A stretch of 20,754 nucleotides of DNA from JAGBWK01 sp964490275. GTDB taxonomy: Bacteria; Bacteroidota; Bacteroidia; Bacteroidales; Muribaculaceae. Below are positions 1 to 6,895 of this stretch, one piece after another. The notes below the pieces were generated by a model. The model had not been told where the DNA came from, did not search any database, and was given only the letters and a program-made list of their open reading frames with translations. The position numbers and the translations under genes are program-made. The number at the start of each line of letters is the position of its first letter. Position 1 is the stretch's first letter. The stretch covers positions 1 to 20,754 of the forward strand of contig CAZBBL010000022.1 in assembly GCA_964490275.1 (NCBI GenBank). The letters run 5' to 3'.

Positions 1-255
1 AAAGCCTGCGTAGCCTACGAAATCGACGGCCAACGCGTAGAAAACTTCCCCTTCTCGCTCGAGCAATCTCAAGTGAAACCCATCTACGTCACCCTCGACG
101 GTTGGGAAACTCAAATGACAGCTATGAAGAGCGAAGCCGAGTTCCCCGCCAACTTTGCAGCTTACATCAAATTTCTCGAAAACGAGTTGCAAACACCTAT
201 CACCATCGTTTCTATCGGCCCCGACCGTGAGCAAACCATCGTAAGAAATCGTTAA
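1..255 (+). CDS. purA: Adenylosuccinate synthetase, C-terminal part (partial)
   Basis: This is the last 84 codons of a gene that begins before the window; frame 1 is open from base 1 to the TAA at 253-255. PurA joins IMP and aspartate using GTP to give adenylosuccinate, the first committed step from IMP to AMP, in the cytosol. The visible tail matches the conserved PurA C terminus: a YVTLDGWE stretch (usual form YxxLPGW), then AYIKFLENEL, and the near-invariant ending TIVSIGPDREQTIVR. No catalytic residue lies in this fragment, so identification rests on that tail, which is very characteristic. The next gene starts 53 nt downstream on the same strand with no terminator between them, so the two may be co-transcribed. 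Confidence 0.93.
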   Translation, partial: KACVAYEIDGQRVENFPFSLEQSQVKPIYVTLDGWETQMTAMKSEAEFPANFAAYIKFLENELQTPITIVSIGPDREQTIVRNR

Positions 256-308
256 TCATTTTTATAACACCTACCTTTCATTAACCCCATTAAAAACACA
301 AAACAACA

Positions 309-1553
309 ATGGCAACTATCAAACCGTTCAAGGGCTTACGTCCACCTAAAGAATTGGTGACGCAAGTAGCATCTCGGCCATACGACGTGCTCAATTCCGA
401 AGAAGCTCGCGCCGAAGCCGAGGGCAATCCTCGCTCGCTTTATCACATCATCAAACCCGAAATCGACTTCGCTCCCGGCACCGATGAACACGACCCCAAA
501 GTCTACGATAAAGCCGTCGAAAACTTCCACGCCTTCCAACGCAACGGATGGCTCGTTCAAGACGCGAAAGAGCACTACTACATATATGCCCAGACTATGG
601 ACGGACGTACACAATATGGCATTGTCATCGCCGCCAGCGTCGAAGACTATATGTCGGGCCGCATCAAAAAACATGAGCTCACTCGCCGCGACAAAGAGGA
701 AGACCGCATGAAACACGTGCGCATCAACAACGCCAACATCGAACCGGTATTCTTCGCATTCCCCGACAACGATGTGCTCGAAAAAATCATTCGCACGGTC
801 ACTGCTACCCCGACCGAATACGACTTCGTTGCTCCCGACGGTTTTGGCCACCACTTCTGGGTAATCGACGACGACACTATGATAGCTACCATTACAGCCG
901 AATTTGCTAAAATGCCTTCGCTCTACATCGCCGACGGACACCACCGCACAGCCGCTGCCGCCTTGGTAGGCGCCGAAAAAGCAAAGGCCAACCCCAACCA
1001 TCGTGGCGACGAAGAATACAACTACTTCTTAGCCGTTGCATTCCCCGCATCTCACCTCAAAATCATCGACTACAACCGCGTTGTCAAAGACCTCAATGGA
1101 TTGACCGACCAACAATTCCTCGACAAACTTGCCGACAACTTTATCGTCGAAGACAAAGGCGCCGAAATCTACCACCCCGCCAAGCTCCACAACTTCGCTC
1201 TATACCTTGCCGGACGATGGTATTCACTGACGCCTAAAGAAGGCCGATGCGACGACAACGACCCCATCGGATGTCTCGACGTCACCGTATCCTCAAACCT
1301 CATCTTACGCGACATCCTCGGCATCGTCGACCTTCGCAGCGACAAACGCATCGACTTCGTCGGTGGCATACGTGGTCTCGGCGAACTCAAACGCCGCGTC
1401 GACTCAGGCGAAATGCGCATGGCCTTAGCCCTCTATCCCGTATCGATGAAGCAACTCATCGACATCGCCGACACCGGCAATATCATGCCCCCAAAAACCA
1501 CATGGTTTGAACCGAAACTCCGCTCAGGATTAATCATCCACAAACTCGACTAA
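309..1553 (+). CDS. DUF1015 family protein
   Basis: A 414-residue soluble protein of the DUF1015 family, close to the usual family length, with no signal peptide or membrane segment. Family hallmarks seen: an N-terminal FKGLRPPKE...RPYDVLN segment, a KKHELTRRDKEEDR stretch around residues 120-133, and ADGHHRTAAA at about 208-217. Biochemical function is not established. In Bacteroidetes this family is often found beside serine biosynthesis genes (recollection of genome context, not visible here); here the upstream neighbour is purA. The DGHHR motif recalls the phosphate-binding motif of ParB/sulfiredoxin-fold proteins such as the archaeal serine kinase SerK, a speculative link. The ATG at 309 follows an A-rich leader (aaacaaca), a common Bacteroidetes start context. 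A strong hairpin terminator follows the stop codon. Confidence 0.88.
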   Translation: MATIKPFKGLRPPKELVTQVASRPYDVLNSEEARAEAEGNPRSLYHIIKPEIDFAPGTDEHDPKVYDKAVENFHAFQRNGWLVQDAKEHYYIYAQTMDGRTQYGIVIAASVEDYMSGRIKKHELTRRDKEEDRMKHVRINNANIEPVFFAFPDNDVLEKIIRTVTATPTEYDFVAPDGFGHHFWVIDDDTMIATITAEFAKMPSLYIADGHHRTAAAALVGAEKAKANPNHRGDEEYNYFLAVAFPASHLKIIDYNRVVKDLNGLTDQQFLDKLADNFIVEDKGAEIYHPAKLHNFALYLAGRWYSLTPKEGRCDDNDPIGCLDVTVSSNLILRDILGIVDLRSDKRIDFVGGIRGLGELKRRVDSGEMRMALALYPVSMKQLIDIADTGNIMPPKTTWFEPKLRSGLIIHKLD

Positions 1554-1582
1554 TTCGACTAATCCATTATCACTCAACGATA

Positions 1583-1609
1583 GACAGCCGGCGCCTTACG
1601 CCGGCTGTC
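1583..1609 (+). terminator. Hairpin terminator after the DUF1015 gene
   Basis: A perfect 11-bp GC-rich stem (1583-1593 pairing with 1599-1609, core GCCGGC) with a 5-nt loop, followed by ATTTTAT. It lies 29 nt after the DUF1015 stop codon and probably ends the purA-DUF1015 transcript. The rest of the 1554-1709 gap shows no convincing promoter. Confidence 0.85.
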
Positions 1610-1709
1610 ATTTTATAGCGCATTTCGCAACAAGCTTTATGAAAAATTAGCTGAACAAAGCCGCTGTCGGGGGCGTTGTATCGCAGAAACCCCTCAACTT
1701 ATCTACGCT

Positions 1710-2828
1710 ATGAAAACCATCAAATCGCTGAGTCGTTGGCTGAGCCGACGCATCATCAACCTACTACAAACCACCCCTTTAGCCCATATCATATTGGGCG
1801 CTACGATTATGCTCTTTATAGGCAGCCTCGACGCTCAGGCATGTACACGCGTAGTCTACAAAGGCGACTCAGGCGATGTGTTTACCGGTCGCACCCTCGA
1901 TTGGAAATCAGACATAGCTACCAACCTCTATGTGATGCCGCGTGGCATACAACGCGCGGCCTACGACACCCCCAACGCCTTCAAATGGACTTCGCAATAT
2001 GCAAGCGTCGTTGCCGTAGGCTACGACATGGGCGTAAGCGAAGGCATGAATGAGATGGGGCTCTGTTGCAACTGCCTCTACCTCCCCGGCACAGTCTACA
2101 CCTACAAAGGCGACACACGCCAACCTATGTCGACATCTGTTTGGGTCAGCTACGTCCTCGACAACTTCCCAAACACCGCTTCGGCTGTTGAACAAATAAA
2201 AAAAGATTTGTTCTACATCGACGCGCCAACCATGCCCGACGGCAGCCAAACCACCCTCCACATGGCTATCTCCGACGCCTTGGGCTATAATGCCATCATC
2301 GAATATCTCGACGGCAAACTTACCGTCCACGAGGGTTTCGACTACAAAGTGTTGACCAACGCCCCTCCCTACGACCAACAACTCGCCGTAGCTCAATATT
2401 GGAATGCCGTTGGCGGGCTCAACTTCCTACCCGGCACCAACCGCAGCTACGACCGCTTTGCTCGCGCCACCTTCTACGTCAATGCCATCCCGGCCGATGC
2501 CGACCACGATTTGGCTTTGGCCGCCGTCATGGGCGTGCTCAACAACTGCTCAGTGCCGGTTGGCATCTCTGTGCCCGACCAACCCGAAATCTCGTCGACA
2601 CGTTGGCGCTCTATCGCCGACCAACAGCGCAAAATCTACTATTTCATGACCACACTCAACCCATCTATAATATGGGTTAACCTCAACGAATTTGACCTCA
2701 ATACCGGAGCTCCGATAATGAAACTCGACCTGGCCAACGCCAAACAAAACGTCATAGGCAACGCTATCAACTCAATGCGCCCCTCCAAAGGATTTACCCC
2801 GCTCTATCGTCTCGCCACATTAAAATAA
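1710..2828 (+). CDS. Exported choloylglycine hydrolase / penicillin V acylase family Ntn-hydrolase
   Basis: A 372-residue linear amide C-N hydrolase (CBAH family). A basic N terminus and hydrophobic stretch (about residues 25-40) end in DAQA just before Cys45, so signal peptide cleavage would expose the N-terminal cysteine nucleophile these enzymes need. The spacing Cys45, Arg61, Asp64 matches C2, R18, D21 of bile salt hydrolase exactly. Asn217 in VLTNAPPYD and Arg249 in YDRFARATF fit the other active-site Asn and Arg. At the position that is Asn82 in bile salt hydrolases the motif LYLPG has Tyr124, as in penicillin V acylases. The substrate is therefore uncertain: an N-acyl amide, possibly a bile acid conjugate or acyl-homoserine lactone-like compound. 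Location is likely periplasmic. The 3' end of the gene is tandemly duplicated downstream. No clear promoter is visible. Confidence 0.88.
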   Translation: MKTIKSLSRWLSRRIINLLQTTPLAHIILGATIMLFIGSLDAQACTRVVYKGDSGDVFTGRTLDWKSDIATNLYVMPRGIQRAAYDTPNAFKWTSQYASVVAVGYDMGVSEGMNEMGLCCNCLYLPGTVYTYKGDTRQPMSTSVWVSYVLDNFPNTASAVEQIKKDLFYIDAPTMPDGSQTTLHMAISDALGYNAIIEYLDGKLTVHEGFDYKVLTNAPPYDQQLAVAQYWNAVGGLNFLPGTNRSYDRFARATFYVNAIPADADHDLALAAVMGVLNNCSVPVGISVPDQPEISSTRWRSIADQQRKIYYFMTTLNPSIIWVNLNEFDLNTGAPIMKLDLANAKQNVIGNAINSMRPSKGFTPLYRLATLK

Positions 2829-2956
2829 TACCGGAGCTCCGATAATGAAACTCGATATGGCCAACGCCAAACAAAACGTCATAGGCAACGCTATCAACTC
2901 AATGCACCCCTCCAAAGGATTTACCTCGCTCTATCGCCTCGCCACATTAAAATAAT
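2700..2956 (+). repeat. Tandem duplication (127-bp unit) of the hydrolase gene 3' end
   Basis: Bases 2700-2829 and 2827-2956 are near-identical with a period of 127 bp, sharing AAT at the junction. I count five substitutions, about 96% identity. The unit covers the last 42 codons of the hydrolase gene and its TAA. A 10-bp palindrome, CGGAGCTCCG, lies 5 bp inside the start of each copy. The period is not a multiple of three, and copy one already carries the stop codon, so the encoded hydrolase is not lengthened. Confidence 0.95.
2845..2955 (+). pseudogene. Duplicated C-terminal fragment of the hydrolase gene
   Basis: Inside the second repeat copy, an internal ATG opens 36 codons identical to the hydrolase C terminus except for three amino-acid changes (Leu to Met, Arg to His, Pro to Ser). 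Two further substitutions are silent. It has no catalytic residue, no promoter of its own that I can see, and cannot fold as the enzyme. I read it as a decaying remnant of the duplication. Three of five differences being non-synonymous fits relaxed selection, but the numbers are small. Confidence 0.7.
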
Positions 2957-2959
2957 TGC

Positions 2960-2967
2960 TATCTTTG
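2960..2967 (+). promoter_or_regulatory. Bacteroidetes -7 box (TATCTTTG) just upstream of the small membrane protein gene
   Basis: TATCTTTG is an exact match to the Bacteroidetes sigma -7 consensus TAnnTTTG. It ends 7 nt before the ATG at 2975, so transcription would start at or next to the start codon. No convincing -33 TTTG is seen 19-21 nt upstream, where the sequence belongs to the duplicated hydrolase fragment. Confidence 0.5.
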
Positions 2968-2974
2968 TTGCGAA

Positions 2975-3499
2975 ATGAACTTCGCAACCGACATATTTGC
3001 CTTGCCATCATCGCTCTACGTCAAAACCGTCGTGCGACGATGGCTACGTCGCTATATCTGGATTTACGTCATTGCCGCAGCGTTTTGCATCCTCGGTTCG
3101 TGCATTTGGTCTACGGCCTGGGCCTTCGTAGGATTGATGTTGGCATTCATACTGCTGCCGACATCGCTGATGATGGTCTATTTCAACTACGCTTTAAAAC
3201 CACAGGCGCTACGGCAAACAATGCCCCACAGCATTATCCTATCGGCCGACACTATCACCGTCAAAGCCTGTCCCAACGAAGACTATCCCAAGACTCTCGG
3301 CGACGCCTCCACCCCGGCCACCGACATCACATCTCTCAAGCTTACAAAGCAGCTTCTGACTATTGTCACCGGCAGCGCCGTCGACGACGTAATCCTCATC
3401 ACTACCGACGCCTTTGGCGACGACCCGCAGCGTGCCGACCGATTTATTAAGGCTATTTATCTGACATTTCAGCAAAATTGCGTAACTTTGCACTCATGA
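2975..3499 (+). CDS. Small inner-membrane protein, YcxB-like (tentative)
   Basis: A 174-residue protein with a basic N-terminal segment (VVRRWLRR, about residues 19-26), two adjacent transmembrane helices (about 27-45 and 48-70), and a roughly 100-residue soluble tail. This layout (two helices, then a small beta-rich domain ending in a helix with D-x-F-G and an AIYLTF-like stretch) recalls YcxB-like/PH-like membrane proteins, but no diagnostic motif settles it. Function unknown. Its stop overlaps the tgt start as ATGA (3496-3499), so translation of tgt may be coupled to it. A promoter-like TATCTTTG lies directly upstream. The group with tgt and the LptF/LptG-type permease suggests a housekeeping transcript. 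Confidence 0.75.
   Translation: MNFATDIFALPSSLYVKTVVRRWLRRYIWIYVIAAAFCILGSCIWSTAWAFVGLMLAFILLPTSLMMVYFNYALKPQALRQTMPHSIILSADTITVKACPNEDYPKTLGDASTPATDITSLKLTKQLLTIVTGSAVDDVILITTDAFGDDPQRADRFIKAIYLTFQQNCVTLHS
3483..3490 (+). promoter_or_regulatory. Possible -7 box (TAACTTTG) inside the preceding gene, just before tgt
   Basis: TAACTTTG fits TAnnTTTG and ends 5 nt before the tgt ATG at 3496. It sits within the last codons of the small membrane protein gene. It could give tgt a leaderless transcript of its own. However, the ATGA overlap offers translational coupling as a simpler explanation, and I see no good -33 element. Confidence 0.35.
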
Positions 3500-4626
3500 A
3501 ATTTACGCTGCTAACGACCGATACTCAGAGCAAGGCTCGCGCCGGTGTGATTGAAACCGACCACGGTTCAATCCAAACCCCCATATTCATGCCTGTAGGC
3601 ACTGCCGGCACCGTAAAAGCCGTTCACCAACACGAATTGCGCGACGACATCAAAGCCCAAATCATCTTGGGCAACACCTACCACCTCTACCTGCGCCCCG
3701 GCATGGACATCATCCATAAAGCCGGCGGCCTCCACAAATTCAACGGGTGGGAACGTCCGATACTCACCGACAGTGGTGGCTTTCAAGTATTCTCCTTGTC
3801 GTCAAATCGCAAACTCAAGGAAGAAGGTGCATGGTTTCGCTCCCACATCGACGGCTCAAAACACTTGTTCACACCCGAGAAAGTGGTCGACATACAGCGC
3901 ACAATCGGCTCCGACATCATGATGGCCCTCGACGAGTGTCCCCCCGGCGACGCTCCGCGCGACTACGCCGAAAAATCGCTCGCGCTGACTCATCGCTGGT
4001 TGGCTCGCGGATGGAAACATTTCAACGAGACAGCCCCCCTCTATGGCCATAGCCAAGCCTTCTTCCCCATCGTCCAAGGTTGCGCCTACCCCGACTTGCG
4101 CCGTCAATCGGCCGAATTTGTAGCCTCGCTCGGCGCCGAAGGCAACGCCATCGGAGGCCTCGCCGTTGGCGAACCTACCGAGGTGATGTACGAGATGATT
4201 GAAGTTGTCAACGAGATACTCCCTCAAGACAAACCTCGCTACCTGATGGGCGTCGGCACACCCGCCAACATTCTCGAAGCTATCGAACGTGGCGTCGACA
4301 TGATGGATTGCGTAATGCCAACCCGCAACGCCCGCAACGGCATGCTCTTCACCTCAAACGGCATCATGAATATGCGCAATAAAAAATGGGCCGACGACTT
4401 CTCCCCGATACAAGAAGATGGGCCCAGCTACGTCGACCGCGCCTATTCTCGCGCCTACTTGCGCCATCTGTTTGTAGCCAACGAGCTATTGGCTATGCAG
4501 ATTGCATCAATCCACAATCTCGCCTTCTACCTTTGGCTCGTCGGCGAAGCCCGCACTCACATCATCCAAGGCGACTTCAAAAGTTGGAAAGCCGACATGC
4601 TCCAACGCGTCACTCGACGCCTATGA
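3496..4626 (+). CDS. tgt: tRNA-guanine transglycosylase (queuine tRNA-ribosyltransferase)
   Basis: A 376-residue Tgt, normal family length. It exchanges guanine-34 of GUN-anticodon tRNAs for a queuine precursor (preQ1 in most bacteria). Seen: TPIFMPVGTAGTVKAV near the N terminus, DSGGFQVFSL (about 92-101) with a catalytic Asp, GGLAVGEP (220-227) in substrate binding, and GVDMMDCVMPTRNARNG (266-282) with the active-site Asp region and tRNA-contact loop. The usual zinc ligands (CxCxxC before the RAYLRHL segment) are absent: the region reads SPIQEDGPSYVDRAYSRAYL. From memory, other Bacteroidetes Tgt sequences share this loss. The ATG at 3496 gives the typical MKFTLL start; an upstream in-frame TTG is rejected. 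It overlaps the preceding stop, and the LptF/LptG-type gene starts 6 nt after its own stop. Confidence 0.96.
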   Translation: MKFTLLTTDTQSKARAGVIETDHGSIQTPIFMPVGTAGTVKAVHQHELRDDIKAQIILGNTYHLYLRPGMDIIHKAGGLHKFNGWERPILTDSGGFQVFSLSSNRKLKEEGAWFRSHIDGSKHLFTPEKVVDIQRTIGSDIMMALDECPPGDAPRDYAEKSLALTHRWLARGWKHFNETAPLYGHSQAFFPIVQGCAYPDLRRQSAEFVASLGAEGNAIGGLAVGEPTEVMYEMIEVVNEILPQDKPRYLMGVGTPANILEAIERGVDMMDCVMPTRNARNGMLFTSNGIMNMRNKKWADDFSPIQEDGPSYVDRAYSRAYLRHLFVANELLAMQIASIHNLAFYLWLVGEARTHIIQGDFKSWKADMLQRVTRRL

Positions 4627-4632
4627 TTCGTT

Positions 4633-5712
4633 ATGCAAAACCCAATTAAAAAACTCGACTCATACATCATTCGCAAGTTTCTTGGCACCTACGTCTTTGC
4701 CATCATCTTGATTCTTGCGATTACCATCATGTTCGACGTCAACGAAAAGCTCGACGCATTTCTCAAAGCGCCGCTAAAAGCTACTATCGTCGACTATTTT
4801 CTCAACTTCCTCCCCTACTTCGCCAACCAGTTTAGCCCACTGTTTACATTCATTGCCGTCATCTTCTTCACCTCGAAACTCGCCGGCAACTCCGAAATTA
4901 TAGCGATGCTCTCGACCGGCATGAGCTTCAAACGTCTCACTCGCCCCTACATGATGTCGGCCCTCGTTATCGCTATCGCTACATTCTTCCTCAGCGCCTA
5001 CATTATCCCCCCTGCCAACGTCAAGCGTATCGACTATACCAACACCTATGTCAAAAACAAACGCGTCGACTACGGCAACAACATCATGCTTCAAGTAGAG
5101 CCCGGAGTTATCGCCTACATGTCGCGCTACGACAACACCTCGCGTACAGGCTATAAATTCTCACTCGACAAATTTAAAGACAAAAAGCTCGTAAGCCGCC
5201 TCACCGCACAAACCATCGAATGGGAAAACCTCCATCAATGGCGACTCCGCGACTATACCATACGCGAATTCAAAGCCAATCGCGAAGAAACAAAAAAAGG
5301 CGCTACAATCGACTCCATCATACAAATGGAGCCACGCGACTTCCTCATCGCCAAAAACGACCATGAGACCCTCACAAACCCTCAGCTCATCGATTATATC
5401 AACTCACAAAAAGAGCGCGGCGTAGCCAACATTAAATCGTTTGAAATAGAGCTCAACCGGCGCTATGCCATGTGTGCCGCCGCATTTATCCTTACGATAA
5501 TCGGTCTCTCGCTATCCTCGCGCAAAGTAAGAGGCGGCATGGGCGTCAATATCGGCATCGGCCTGGTGTTGGCCTTTAGCTACCTGCTGTTTATGACCGT
5601 CACATCCTCCTTTGCCGTATCGGGCTTCACGACCCCGATGATTGCCATGTGGATTCCAAACATCGTCTACAGCATCATCGCCATCATCCTCTACCGCAAA
5701 GCCTCCCGATAA
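4633..5712 (+). CDS. LptF/LptG-type permease (YjgP/YjgQ family)
   Basis: A 359-residue inner-membrane protein of the LptF/LptG family, the transmembrane part of the LptB2FG ABC exporter that pulls lipopolysaccharide out of the inner membrane toward the LptC-A-D bridge. Seen: start KKLDSYIIRKFLGTY, the family-typical beginning; helices at about 15-34, 62-80 and 104-125; a large periplasmic domain (about 126-270, with IDYTNTYVKNKRVDYGNN); and three C-terminal helices in roughly the last 80 residues. Length is normal for LptG. Bacteroidetes often carry two such genes and sequence alone does not let me choose LptF or LptG, so no symbol is given. It starts 6 nt after tgt, so co-transcription is likely. 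Confidence 0.9.
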   Translation: MQNPIKKLDSYIIRKFLGTYVFAIILILAITIMFDVNEKLDAFLKAPLKATIVDYFLNFLPYFANQFSPLFTFIAVIFFTSKLAGNSEIIAMLSTGMSFKRLTRPYMMSALVIAIATFFLSAYIIPPANVKRIDYTNTYVKNKRVDYGNNIMLQVEPGVIAYMSRYDNTSRTGYKFSLDKFKDKKLVSRLTAQTIEWENLHQWRLRDYTIREFKANREETKKGATIDSIIQMEPRDFLIAKNDHETLTNPQLIDYINSQKERGVANIKSFEIELNRRYAMCAAAFILTIIGLSLSSRKVRGGMGVNIGIGLVLAFSYLLFMTVTSSFAVSGFTTPMIAMWIPNIVYSIIAIILYRKASR

Positions 5713-5744
5713 TAGATACTCACGTTCGCTGCTTCGCATTTACT

Positions 5745-5774
5745 AAAATCTGCCGAACAACATACTCAGATTTT
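5745..5774 (+). terminator. Possible terminator after the permease gene
   Basis: An 8-bp perfect inverted repeat, AAAATCTG (5745-5752) and CAGATTTT (5767-5774), with a 14-nt loop and a short T run on its 3' side. It is weak because the stem is AT-rich. It overlaps the -33 element of the next gene. Confidence 0.4.
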
Positions 5775-5804
5775 TGGAATAATATATCTACATATATATA
5801 TTTG
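5773..5804 (+). promoter_or_regulatory. Bacteroidetes-type promoter for the zinc-finger protein gene
   Basis: A -33 TTTG (5773-5776) and a -7 TATATTTG (5797-5804) are separated by 20 nt, the standard Bacteroidetes spacing. The ATG at 5831 is 27 nt downstream. This is the clearest promoter in the window, and it means the AT-rich gene is a separate transcription unit. Confidence 0.75.
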
Positions 5805-5830
5805 TACTTATTTTAACTAAATTTATAATC

Positions 5831-6685
5831 ATGAGAAAACTATTATTCTTGCTTACGCTATTCATTACATTTCAAGCATTGGCTATTGATGTTACAATTG
5901 GGAGAACGAGAATCGAGCAAAATGTTGTATCCTCTCAAGGAAACAAATGCCTGGTTGCTCACTGCAACCTCAAAATTCAAGGTCTTAGAGGAAAAGAATG
6001 CGACCTCCTTCTAATGATAGAGGACGACCAAGGCAATTGGCATAAGAACGCAAATGGCAATTATGTATCAGAGTTCAAACGCATTAAATGCAACTACGAG
6101 CCCTCAACTTGGACTGATATTAAGGTGTATATCCGCAATGATAAGCTTGCGCCCAAAAATGGAAACCATACATATAAAGTCTACCTAATGGTGAGATACA
6201 ACGGCAATAAGTATGGAAGCACCTTCGCCGGATCATATACGATGCAAGGATCAAACAAAAAAGTATGTGATAGGTGTAATGGCACAGGTCGAGAAACTTG
6301 TTATATCTGTGGCGGCACACGTCAATTCGGATCAGGGATACCATGCATAACTTGTAGAGCTGATGGCACAACCTCATGTGTGAAATGCAAAGGTAAGGGT
6401 TATACAGAAGCTACCAATAGTGGAAACTATGCCGGAAACGGAGGCAGTAACTACACTCCCATATACAATGGCAATTCCGGAAGCTCAAGTTCAAGTTCAG
6501 GGCCGCAGCAACGTCAATGCCCGGCATGTCACGGCACAGGACAAGGTTTAGACGAGGTTGTATATCCACCCAGCTACACGTCAGGTATTATCGAAGAATA
6601 TTGTGGAAAATGTGGCAGAGTTTGCCCACAACATTCCCACGTCCAACACACTTGTAGAACCTGCTACGGAAGAGGATATCTATAA
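5831..6685 (+). CDS. Secreted protein with two DnaJ-like cysteine-rich zinc-finger regions
   Basis: A 284-residue protein with a clear signal peptide (MRKLLFLLTLFITFQALA, cleavage near residue 18). Residues 19-140 look beta-rich and match no family I recognise. From residue 146 come four CxxC pairs (146/149, 157/160, 172/175, 183/186) with CxxCxGxG elements such as CDRCNGTG and CVKCKGKG: a complete DnaJ-type set for two zinc sites. A Gly/Ser/Asn linker (192-227) follows, then a second set: CPACHGTG (230), CGKC (258), CPQH (265, one Cys replaced by His) and CRTCYGRG (275). In DnaJ this domain binds zinc and helps hold unfolded clients; finding it outside the cytosol is odd. There is no J domain. 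The gene is visibly more AT-rich than its neighbours, which suggests transfer. Function is unknown. Confidence 0.8.
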   Translation: MRKLLFLLTLFITFQALAIDVTIGRTRIEQNVVSSQGNKCLVAHCNLKIQGLRGKECDLLLMIEDDQGNWHKNANGNYVSEFKRIKCNYEPSTWTDIKVYIRNDKLAPKNGNHTYKVYLMVRYNGNKYGSTFAGSYTMQGSNKKVCDRCNGTGRETCYICGGTRQFGSGIPCITCRADGTTSCVKCKGKGYTEATNSGNYAGNGGSNYTPIYNGNSGSSSSSSGPQQRQCPACHGTGQGLDEVVYPPSYTSGIIEEYCGKCGRVCPQHSHVQHTCRTCYGRGYL

Positions 6686-6710
6686 CAATCTTCCCTAAAA
6701 AGAATAATCT

Positions 6711-6752
6711 CAAATGAGCTTTACCATACAATTATATGCTAAAGCTCATTTG
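6711..6752. terminator. Hairpin terminator after the zinc-finger gene
   Basis: A perfect 13-bp stem (6711-6723 with 6740-6752) followed on the plus strand by TATTTATC. The 16-nt loop can close four more pairs after one mismatch. It lies 25 nt past the stop codon at 6685. The symmetrical stem could also stop minus-strand transcription arriving from the tRNA side. Confidence 0.75.
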
Positions 6753-6813
6753 TATTTATCACCATAGCAGTAAGCGGCGCAAACATCAACATATCAGACA
6801 TTTGAGAGTGGCG

Positions 6814-6831
6814 GGCGAAATCAATTTCGCC
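6814..6831. repeat. Short hairpin in the tRNA-proximal intergenic region
   Basis: GGCGAAA (6814-6820) and TTTCGCC (6825-6831) form a 7-bp stem with loop TCAA. No U-tract follows on either strand, so it is not a standard terminator. Otherwise the 6753-6895 stretch holds no gene I can support. Confidence 0.5.
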
Positions 6832-6895
6832 GCTACAACGGGGATACGAGTCGATGAGGTTGGGGAATATAATTGCGCAATACGAGGCGGGAAAA

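Noticed and set aside
336..1001. 221-codon open frame on the minus strand opposite the DUF1015 gene
   Set aside because: It is a shadow: its frame is kept open by the C-ending codon bias of the real gene, it has no recognisable motif, and it lies wholly inside a well-supported CDS.
3478..3495. Extended N terminus of Tgt from an upstream in-frame TTG
   Set aside because: The ATG at 3496 gives the normal family start (MKFTLL) and forms an ATGA overlap with the preceding stop; the extension matches nothing in the family.
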